Shown in pieces: positions 1-6,011 of a stretch of DNA of 8,276 bases (position 1 is its first letter; each line of letters opens with the position of its first letter). Both the position numbers and the translations under genes were made by a program. Origin of the DNA: Flavobacteriaceae bacterium (lineage in GTDB: Bacteria; Bacteroidota; Bacteroidia; Flavobacteriales; Flavobacteriaceae); the NCBI GenBank assembly GCA_018662905.1, contig JABJFE010000039.1, forward strand, positions 1 through 8,276, given 5' to 3'. The notes below the pieces were generated by a model, which saw only the letters and a program-made list of their open reading frames with translations, ran no database searches and had not been told where the DNA came from.

Positions 1-654
1 ATTCCATCAGAAAATTGGAAATTCTCCGAATGGCAAGGTGATATTTCAGGTCAAAAAAATCCATATATAATTAATTTAACCTCAGACAAGTCAATAAAAG
101 CAGTTTTTAAGAAAAATGATACTGGCGGCGACGATACTGGAAATGGAACAATGCCTAATGGACCGATTGATTTTGAATCTGGGGGTTACGGCGCCAATTG
201 GACTTGGACAGTATTTGAAAACAGTGATAATCCACCCGCTTTAGAAATAGTTTCAAATCCCAATTCTTCTGGAATAAATACATCTTCTAAAGTTGCTAAA
301 TTTACAGCTTTGAGTTCAGGGGCAGCTTACGCTGGTTGTGAATCTCAACATGGATCTGATATAGGGTCATTTAAATTTGATTCCAATAATAGTATTGTTA
401 AAATTATGGTTTATAAAACTGTAATTAGTGACGTTGGTTTAAAGTTTGTGGAATCAGATGGTGAAGCTCAACCTGAAGTTAAAGTTTCAAACACAAAAAC
501 AAATGAATGGGAACAATTAACTTTTGATCTGTCAGGAAGTATTGGAAAAGGTAAAACAGGAATAATAGATCAAATAGTTATTTTTCCTGATTTTAAGGAC
601 AGGTCAAGCAATCATATAATATATTTTGATAATATAACTTTTGGAAGTAACTAA
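1..654 (+). CDS. 3' end of a secreted modular protein with InlB-type repeat and C-terminal carbohydrate-binding-like module (5' truncated)
   Basis: The frame is open from base 1 to the TAA at 652-654, giving 217 residues of a protein whose start lies outside the window. The ATG at 151 falls inside a linker and is not the true start. Residues about 6-38 (WKFSEWQGDISG, then TSDKSIKAVF) look like one divergent InlB B-type repeat, common in secreted bacterial proteins. Residues 40-50 are a short linker rich in Asp, Gly and Thr (DTGGDDTGNGT). Residues 51-217 form one module running from PIDFESGGYG to YFDNITFGSN. From memory, this module ends many flavobacterial secreted glycoside hydrolases and glycan-binding proteins, and it looks like an all-beta carbohydrate-binding sandwich. 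No type IX secretion tail follows it, so any catalytic domain must lie upstream. A role in polysaccharide binding or degradation is inferred from the module and from the galactanase gene downstream. The catalytic family is unknown. Confidence 0.75.
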   Translation: MPSENWKFSEWQGDISGQKNPYIINLTSDKSIKAVFKKNDTGGDDTGNGTMPNGPIDFESGGYGANWTWTVFENSDNPPALEIVSNPNSSGINTSSKVAKFTALSSGAAYAGCESQHGSDIGSFKFDSNNSIVKIMVYKTVISDVGLKFVESDGEAQPEVKVSNTKTNEWEQLTFDLSGSIGKGKTGIIDQIVIFPDFKDRSSNHIIYFDNITFGSN

Positions 655-686
655 TCTTAAAACACACTTTTTTTATTCTAATAATC

Positions 687-714
687 TTGACTTTTTATTT
701 TAACTTAGTATAAG
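687..714 (+). promoter_or_regulatory. Candidate promoter for the downstream operon
   Basis: TTGACT (687-692) and TATAAG (709-714) are separated by 16 bp and end 16 nt before the ATG at 731. The hexamers resemble a general sigma-70 promoter. The fit to the flavobacterial pattern (TTG, then TAnnTTTG) is only partial, because TTTG is missing. The predicted leader would be only about 10 nt. The gap of 76 nt is the largest in the window, and it separates the modular secreted protein from a tightly packed run of genes, which is the main contextual support. In AT-rich DNA such matches arise by chance, so this is a moderate-to-low call. Confidence 0.35.
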
Positions 715-719
715 TTAAA
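699..719. promoter_or_regulatory. Perfect 9-bp inverted repeat, candidate operator
   Basis: The arms TTTAACTTA (699-707) and TAAGTTAAA (711-719) are exact reverse complements around the 3-bp centre GTA. The right arm covers most of the candidate -10 element at 709-714, which is where a repressor dimer could block transcription. The sequence after the repeat is not T-rich on either strand, so it does not look like an intrinsic terminator. No regulator gene is in the window, so the binding protein, if any, is unknown. Confidence 0.4.
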
Positions 720-730
720 TAACTAGATTT

Positions 731-2353
731 ATGATTCAATCTTTCGATTATATTATAATTGGAGCAGGTTCTGCTGGTTGTGTTTTAGCAAATCGTTTAT
801 CCAAAAATCTAAACAATTCAGTTTTATTATTAGAAGCAGGCGGACCTGATTCTAACATGAATATACATATTCCAGGTGCATATTTAAAGATTCATAAAAG
901 CAAACAAGATTGGGGATTTTGGACTCAAAAACAGTCTAATGTTATAAATCGTAAAATCTATTTACCAAGAGGAAAAACATTAGGAGGAAGTAGCTCTACA
1001 AACGCAATGGCTTATGTAAGGGGTAATGCTAATGACTATGATGGTTGGGCAGCGCTTGGTAATAGTGGTTGGAGTTATAAAGATGTATTACCCTATTTTA
1101 AAAAATCAGAATCTCACGAACAAATTGGTAATGTTGATTCTAATTATCATGGTGTTTCTGGAGAATTAGGGGTAACACTTCCGAAAAAATTTAAAACTCC
1201 ATATGTTGATGGATTTATATCAGCTTGCAAAAATAATGGTATTCCTGAAAATAATGATTACAATGGAGTATCTCAAGAGGGTGCTGGTTTAGTTCATAGC
1301 ACTATTAAAAATGGAAGTCGACAAAGTGGGGCAGTTGCATTTTTAAAACCTATTTTAAACAGACCCAATTTAACAGCAATTACAAATGCTCAAGTTTGTA
1401 AAATATTATTAAAAGATAAAATTGCAGTTGGAATTGAATATAAAAAAGGATCTGAGTTAATTAAAGTTTATGCTAACAAGGAAGTGATAGTTTCAGCTGG
1501 AGCTTTCCAATCTCCACAATTATTGATGTTATCTGGAATTGGAGATTTTTCAGAACTTAAAAAACATGGAATTGATTGTTTGCACGAACTTAAAGGAGTT
1601 GGAAAGAATTTGCAAGATCATTTGTTTTACCCAATATGTGCACAATCTAAAACTCAAGAGGGTATCAATCATTATATTTCACCTTTAGGTCAACTTAAGG
1701 CAGCTTGGAATTATTTCGTTAATAAAAAAGGAGTTTTTTGTGCTGGTCCACTTGAAGGAATGGCATTTTTTGATATTAATCAAAAGGGTGGGAAAGTAAA
1801 TTTTCAATTACATTTTTCCCCAATATGTATTAAAGATAAATATGGTTATGATGCTTATGATTTATATGATTATCCAAGAGTTGATGGCTTCACTATATTA
1901 CCCACTTTACTCCATCCAAAAAGTAGAGGATCAGTTAGTCTTTCTTCTTCAAATCCAAAAGATTCACCAGTAATTCAACCTAATTTTCTTGAACATCCGG
2001 ATGACCTTGATCAGCTTATAAAAGGAGGGAAGCTAGTTTTTAAGTTAATGGAAGATGAAGCTTTAAAAAAACATACACAAAAAAATAGACTTCCTTTAGA
2101 TAGATCTACTGATGATTCACTTATTAATCATATAAAAAAAACAGTAGAAACTGTTTATCATCCGGTAGGTACTTGTAAAATGGGAATTGACAGTATGGCT
2201 GTGGTTGATCCATTATTAAAAGTTCGTGGTATATCTAACTTGAGAGTTGTTGATGCGTCAATCATGCCAAAAATTGTTTCTGGTAATACAAATGCGCCTG
2301 TTTATATGATTGCTGAAAAGGCATCAGATTTTATATTAAATAATAAACTTTAG
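731..2353 (+). CDS. GMC family FAD-dependent oxidoreductase (choline/alcohol dehydrogenase-like)
   Basis: This 540-residue protein has the usual length for bacterial GMC flavoproteins, which oxidise alcohols, sugars or choline using FAD. The N-terminal dinucleotide fold shows GAGSAG at 11-16, followed by LLLEAGG. The first GMC signature is RGKTLGGSSSTNAM, from residue 80. GVGKNLQDH lies at 289-297. The C-terminal signature HPVGTCKMG starts at 477, so H477 is the probable catalytic base, and N521 in GNTNAP is its partner; this is the His/Asn pair of choline oxidase-type enzymes. Thr90 occupies the place where choline oxidase has the His that binds FAD covalently, so FAD is probably non-covalent. 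No signal peptide is visible, so the protein is probably cytoplasmic. It is the first gene after the candidate promoter and lies 49 nt before a sugar-type oxidoreductase. BetA-like homology does not prove choline as substrate, and no glycine-betaine genes accompany it. A sugar or aliphatic alcohol is equally possible. Confidence 0.93.
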   Translation: MIQSFDYIIIGAGSAGCVLANRLSKNLNNSVLLLEAGGPDSNMNIHIPGAYLKIHKSKQDWGFWTQKQSNVINRKIYLPRGKTLGGSSSTNAMAYVRGNANDYDGWAALGNSGWSYKDVLPYFKKSESHEQIGNVDSNYHGVSGELGVTLPKKFKTPYVDGFISACKNNGIPENNDYNGVSQEGAGLVHSTIKNGSRQSGAVAFLKPILNRPNLTAITNAQVCKILLKDKIAVGIEYKKGSELIKVYANKEVIVSAGAFQSPQLLMLSGIGDFSELKKHGIDCLHELKGVGKNLQDHLFYPICAQSKTQEGINHYISPLGQLKAAWNYFVNKKGVFCAGPLEGMAFFDINQKGGKVNFQLHFSPICIKDKYGYDAYDLYDYPRVDGFTILPTLLHPKSRGSVSLSSSNPKDSPVIQPNFLEHPDDLDQLIKGGKLVFKLMEDEALKKHTQKNRLPLDRSTDDSLINHIKKTVETVYHPVGTCKMGIDSMAVVDPLLKVRGISNLRVVDASIMPKIVSGNTNAPVYMIAEKASDFILNNKL

Positions 2354-2402
2354 ATTAATATCCAATTAAGAATGTTTTATTTTTTTTATTGTAAATTAAA
2401 AT

Positions 2403-3470
2403 ATGATTTATAAAGTATTAGTTGTTGGTGTTGGTAATATGGGTAGTTCACATGCCAGAGCTTATGATAAAATCGATAAGTTTAATCTTGTTGGTCTAGT
2501 TTCAAGAACCCCAAAAAAACGTATTAAACTTTCTAAAGAATTAAATAATGTTCCTCATTTTGACGATTTTAATTATGCATTAGAACATACAAAACCAGAT
2601 ATTGTTTCAATAAATTCATATACAGAATCTCATAAAGAATTTGCAATTAAAAGTCTTAATTATGGAGCCCATATTTTTATTGAAAAACCTTTAGCTGAAA
2701 ACATTAAAGATGCAGAGGAAATAATAGAATTAGCTAAAAAAAATAAGAAAAAAATTGTTGTAGGATATATTTTAAGATATCATCCAACCTGGAATAGGTT
2801 TATTGATTTATGTAATAAATTAGGATCACCTTTAGTAATGAGAATGAATTTAAATCAACAAAGTTCGGAGAGCCAATGGATCGTTCATAAAAATTTAATG
2901 AAATCTACTTCTCCTATTGTAGATTGTGCTGTTCATTATGTAGATGTTATGTGTCAAATGACCAAATCAAAACCTAAATATGTTAATGCTGTTGGTGTGA
3001 ATTTGTCTGATGAAATAAGTCCTGATATGTATAATTATGGACACCTGCAATTGGTTTTTGAAGATGGTTCTATTGGTTGGTATGAAGCTGGTTGGGGGCC
3101 AATGATTAGTAAAACAGCTTTTTTTGTAAAAGATGTTATTGGTCCTAAGGGATCGGTAAGTATTGTTGAGCCTTCGGAAAATACTAATATTAAATCTTCT
3201 ACAGTTGATAGTCATACTAAAACAAATATGCTTTTGATACATAATCAAGAAAGAGATGATAAAGGAGTCTTTTTAAATCAAGACCAATATATTAATACTG
3301 AAGATGAACCAAATCATGATGAATTATGTGAAATAGAACAGAGATATTTTCTTAAAGTAATCGATGAAGATTTAGATATTACACAAGACATGGTTGATGT
3401 TGTTAATAGTATGAAAATAGTTTTAGCTGCTGATAAGTCAATACGAACAGGAAAACAAATTGAAATATGA
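2403..3470 (+). CDS. Gfo/Idh/MocA family NAD(P)-dependent oxidoreductase
   Basis: The protein has 355 residues, typical for this family, which oxidises or reduces sugars, inositols and related cyclic alcohols in the cytoplasm. The Rossmann fold starts at the N-terminus with VVGVGNMG (GxGxxG at 9-14). EKP at 94-96 holds the conserved Lys95, and D174-x3-H178 (DCAVHYVD) matches the usual catalytic Asp/His motif of the C-terminal alpha/beta domain. The leader is A/T-rich with no clear Shine-Dalgarno sequence. The 49-nt gap before it contains a run of eight T (2380-2387) but no stem, so I see no terminator there. The stop overlaps the galactanase start by 4 nt (ATGA at 3467-3470), which suggests translational coupling. 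The context points to a sugar derived from a galactan or another polysaccharide, but the substrate cannot be read from the sequence. Confidence 0.93.
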   Translation: MIYKVLVVGVGNMGSSHARAYDKIDKFNLVGLVSRTPKKRIKLSKELNNVPHFDDFNYALEHTKPDIVSINSYTESHKEFAIKSLNYGAHIFIEKPLAENIKDAEEIIELAKKNKKKIVVGYILRYHPTWNRFIDLCNKLGSPLVMRMNLNQQSSESQWIVHKNLMKSTSPIVDCAVHYVDVMCQMTKSKPKYVNAVGVNLSDEISPDMYNYGHLQLVFEDGSIGWYEAGWGPMISKTAFFVKDVIGPKGSVSIVEPSENTNIKSSTVDSHTKTNMLLIHNQERDDKGVFLNQDQYINTEDEPNHDELCEIEQRYFLKVIDEDLDITQDMVDVVNSMKIVLAADKSIRTGKQIEI

Positions 3471-4597
3471 AAAAATATTTTAATATTATATTTTTATCTT
3501 TTTTGTTAATTTCTTGTTCCAAGAAAGATTCCGAATCACTTGTTCAAAAAAACCCTGATTCTGATGTTTTTTATTATGGTGCCGATCTATCCTATGTTAA
3601 CGAAATGGAAGAATGTGGTGCTGTATATAAAGATTTAAATGGTAACGATAAAGATCCTTATAAAATTTTTTCAGAAGCAGGAACTAACATAGTACGTATT
3701 CGGCTGTGGCATAATCCAACTTGGACAAACTATTCTAATCTTAATGATGTAAAAAAATCTATTCAACGTGCTAAATCCGAGGGGATGAAAGTTTTATTAG
3801 ATTTTCATTATTCAGATACTTGGGCAGACCCTTCAGTTCAAGAAATACCTTCAGCTTGGTTGACTCAAATTAATAATACAGGACCATTAGGAGATTTACT
3901 TTATAATTACACATATGATACACTAAATGATTTAGCTAATTCTAACCTTTTGCCTGAAATTGTTCAAGTCGGTAATGAAATTAATGCAATGATTTTACAA
4001 ACTGGAGAATTAAAATGGCCTATTGACTGGACAAGAAACTCATTATTAATAAATAAAGGAATAAAAGCTGTTAGAGATATTAGTTCTTCAAAAAATAAAA
4101 AAATTGAAATAATGTTACATATAGCTCAACCTGAAAATGGACTATGGTGGTTTGAACAAGCGAGTGCTGCAGGTGTTACAGATTATGATTGGATAGGGTT
4201 GTCTTACTATCCTATGTGGTCTGAATATGATTTAAATTCTATTGATACACCCATTAAAACACTGATTGAAACATATAATAAAAGATTAATGATAGTAGAA
4301 ACCGGATATCCTTTTACATTAAATAATGCAGATTCAGCAAATAATATTTTTAATAAAAATGCATTAATTACTGGCTATCCTGCAACTGAGCAAGGACAAT
4401 TAAATTACTTGAATGATTTAAAAACAAAAATATTTCAAAGTGGAGGAGAAGGAATTGTATATTGGGAACCTGCTTGGGTATCAACAAGTTGTTCAACTTT
4501 ATGGGCAACTGGTTCGCATTGGGATAATGCCACTTTATTTAATCATAACAATAAGTCTAACTTAGGAATGCAATTTTATAATGCATCTAAAAATTAA
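3467..4597 (+). CDS. GH53 arabinogalactan endo-beta-1,4-galactanase, lipoprotein
   Basis: GH53 enzymes cut beta-1,4-galactan, the galactan side chains of pectin and type I arabinogalactan, with retention of configuration. The family signatures are VRIRLWHNP (76-84), DFHYSDTWADP (112-122) and QVGNEIN, in which E171 is the expected acid/base. E278 in IVETGYPF is the expected nucleophile. The 376-residue length fits a single catalytic domain with no extra modules. The N-terminus is a lipoprotein signal: MKKYFN, a hydrophobic stretch, then LLISC with the lipidated Cys17. The residues after it (SKKDSES) are charged and include acidic ones, resembling the surface-export signal of Bacteroidota lipoproteins, so an outer-surface location is likely. 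The start overlaps the stop of the upstream oxidoreductase by 4 nt. No SusC/SusD pair is in the window, so any fuller polysaccharide utilisation locus would have to extend beyond it. Confidence 0.93.
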   Translation: MKKYFNIIFLSFLLISCSKKDSESLVQKNPDSDVFYYGADLSYVNEMEECGAVYKDLNGNDKDPYKIFSEAGTNIVRIRLWHNPTWTNYSNLNDVKKSIQRAKSEGMKVLLDFHYSDTWADPSVQEIPSAWLTQINNTGPLGDLLYNYTYDTLNDLANSNLLPEIVQVGNEINAMILQTGELKWPIDWTRNSLLINKGIKAVRDISSSKNKKIEIMLHIAQPENGLWWFEQASAAGVTDYDWIGLSYYPMWSEYDLNSIDTPIKTLIETYNKRLMIVETGYPFTLNNADSANNIFNKNALITGYPATEQGQLNYLNDLKTKIFQSGGEGIVYWEPAWVSTSCSTLWATGSHWDNATLFNHNNKSNLGMQFYNASKN

Positions 4598-4605
4598 ATA
4601 TTATT

Positions 4606-4893
4606 TTGAGACAGTTATTTAGATTAATTAGTTTAATGGAGGGAATATCTTATTTATTACTGCTTTTTATTGCAGTCCCTATCAAATATTATGGTAATGA
4701 TGAATTTTATGTAAAACTACTTGGAATGCCGCATGGACTTTTATTTATGAGTTATGTCGTTTTTGCAACTATTTTTCGAAAAAAATTTAACTGGAGTTCT
4801 AAATCTTTTCTTATTATATTAAGTGCTTCTGTAATACCTTTTGGGACTTTTTATATTGACAAAAAATATTTAAGAAATATCAATTATAAATGA
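4606..4893 (+). CDS. DUF3817 family small integral membrane protein
   Basis: This is a 95-residue membrane protein of unknown function. The pattern LISLMEGISYLLLLFIAVPIK, then GMPHGLLF, is that of the DUF3817 family. Three membrane segments are visible, at about residues 13-26, 43-59 and 67-84, with a Lys-rich tail. The start is TTG at 4606, 8 nt after the galactanase stop. The first in-frame ATG is codon 11 (4636) and would remove the RLISL stretch that relatives normally have before EGISYLLL, so the TTG start (or a nearby non-ATG codon) is preferred. The stop overlaps the next gene by 4 nt (ATGA at 4890-4893), suggesting coupling to the methyltransferase. A link to galactan use is not evident. 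Confidence 0.85.
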   Translation: MRQLFRLISLMEGISYLLLLFIAVPIKYYGNDEFYVKLLGMPHGLLFMSYVVFATIFRKKFNWSSKSFLIILSASVIPFGTFYIDKKYLRNINYK

Positions 4894-5612
4894 AAAATTT
4901 GACCATTCTAATATTACTAATTTCTGTCATATTACAATCAAATGATTGTACAGCACAAAATTCTATTGTTGAAAACAAATACACTTTTAAAAATGGTGAT
5001 TACAATGGAATTGGAAAATGGTATATGGGCAGAGAAATTGCTTATGTTATGGGTTATCAAGGGATTGGTTGGTTAGAAAGGTCAGAGCGAGAAAAAGAAG
5101 AAAATGTTTCTAAGTTGATTAAAAATATGAAAATTAAGCCAAATGATGTTATAGCTGATATTGGAGCGGGTTCTGGATATCATGCATTTAGAATGGCGCC
5201 TTTAGCTAAAAATGGTTTAGTGTATGCAGTAGATATCCAAACAGAAATGTTAATGGCTATTGAAAAAAATAAAGAGAATAGTGAGATAAAAAATATTGAT
5301 ACAATACTTGGAACTGAAAAAAGTGTTGAAATACCTAAAAATTCAGTTGATAAAATTTTAATGGTTGACGTATATCATGAGTTTAGTTTTCCAGTAGAAA
5401 TGATTGCATCAATGAAAAGTGCATTAAAATCTAATGGAGAATTATTTTTAATTGAATACAGAGCGGAAGATCCATTAGTTCCAATAAAAACAATACACAA
5501 AATGAGTGAAAAACAAGCTATTAAAGAAATGGAAGCAGCTGGTTTTAAACTTCGAAAAAACATAGATAATCTTCCTTGGCAACACTGTATGATTTTTGTA
5601 AAAAACAATTAA
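4890..5612 (+). CDS. Class I SAM-dependent methyltransferase with an N-terminal export signal
   Basis: The 240 residues begin with a hydrophobic signal-like segment (4-16) and a probable signal peptidase site near CTA|QN (residues 20-24), a form common in flavobacteria. The rest is a Rossmann-type methyltransferase. ADIGAGSGY at 89-97 is the SAM-binding glycine motif, D115 in AVDIQ is the acidic residue expected to hold the SAM ribose, and VDVYHEF at 159-165 is motif II-like. The segments KWYMGREIAYVMG near the N-terminus and EYRAEDPLVPIKTIHKMS later are characteristic of a conserved subfamily that I recall from Bacteroidota and planctomycetes, often with signal peptides. The methyl acceptor is unknown. 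Export is odd, because SAM is not known to be available in the periplasm. Either the segment anchors the protein at the membrane, or the domain has another role. The gene overlaps the upstream DUF3817 gene by 4 nt and lies 9 nt before the thioesterase. Confidence 0.88.
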   Translation: MKNLTILILLISVILQSNDCTAQNSIVENKYTFKNGDYNGIGKWYMGREIAYVMGYQGIGWLERSEREKEENVSKLIKNMKIKPNDVIADIGAGSGYHAFRMAPLAKNGLVYAVDIQTEMLMAIEKNKENSEIKNIDTILGTEKSVEIPKNSVDKILMVDVYHEFSFPVEMIASMKSALKSNGELFLIEYRAEDPLVPIKTIHKMSEKQAIKEMEAAGFKLRKNIDNLPWQHCMIFVKNN

Positions 5613-5621
5613 TATGATTAA

Positions 5622-6011
5622 ATGAATTTTTTAGAACAAGAAATTACAGTTACAAAAAATGATTTAGATGACTTGAATCATGTTAATAACGTTATATATG
5701 TTCAATGGATACAAGAAATTGCAAAAAACCATTGGATAAATCTAGTTTCTAACGAAATATTAAATAATTACTATTGGGTTTTGTTAGAACATCAAATTCA
5801 ATATCATCACCCTGCTTTTTTAGATGAAAAAATCAAAATAATAACTCATATAGATAAGACTGAAGGAGTTAAATCGAGTAGAGTAGTGAAAATATTCAAC
5901 AAGGAAACTAACAAGTTATTAGTAACTTCTAAAACGATATGGTGTTTGATTAATGCTAATACAAATAAACCAAATAGAATTAATGAAGAAATTAAAAAAG
6001 CTTTTAGTTAA
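5622..6011 (+). CDS. Acyl-CoA thioesterase, 4HBT/hot-dog fold
   Basis: This is a 129-residue single hot-dog domain, the usual size for YbgC/FatA-like thioesterases, which hydrolyse acyl-CoA or acyl-carrier thioesters in the cytoplasm. The N-terminal signature NDLDDLNHVNNVIYVQW (13-29) matches the D-x-D-x2-(G/N)-H-V-N-N-x2-Y-x2-W pattern, with Asp16 the likely catalytic residue. The central helix follows, then strands such as YYWVLLEHQIQYHHPAFLDEKI. Asn replaces the common Gly before the His; this is a minor variation. The ATG at 5622 lies 9 nt after the methyltransferase stop with no clear Shine-Dalgarno sequence. The end of the gene probably overlaps the start of the heme lipoprotein. The acyl substrate cannot be predicted, and the gene may simply share a transcript with its neighbours. 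Confidence 0.9.
   Translation: MNFLEQEITVTKNDLDDLNHVNNVIYVQWIQEIAKNHWINLVSNEILNNYYWVLLEHQIQYHHPAFLDEKIKIITHIDKTEGVKSSRVVKIFNKETNKLLVTSKTIWCLINANTNKPNRINEEIKKAFS

Larger units (their letters stand above)
655..730. other. Intergenic region and probable transcription-unit boundary
   Basis: This 76-bp gap is the longest in the window. It is very A/T-rich and has a run of seven or more T near 668-674, directly after the first gene, without a GC-rich stem before it, so a classical intrinsic terminator is not supported. Its right half holds the candidate promoter and inverted repeat described separately. No small ORF or RNA is apparent. Confidence 0.6.

Noticed and set aside
699..719. Inverted repeat as an intrinsic terminator of the first gene
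   Set aside because: The stem is almost entirely A/T, with one G-C pair per arm, and no U-tract follows on either strand. Its position over a -10-like element fits an operator better.
2354..2402. T-run at 2380-2387 as a terminator between the GMC and Gfo/Idh/MocA genes
   Set aside because: No stem precedes the T-run, and the gap is short, so the genes are more likely co-transcribed.
2967..3248. 93-codon open frame on the minus strand
   Set aside because: It lies wholly inside the well-supported Gfo/Idh/MocA gene on the other strand, and its translation has no recognisable domain.
5375..5608. 77-codon open frame on the minus strand
   Set aside because: It is antisense to the conserved C-terminal half of the methyltransferase, with no family resemblance.
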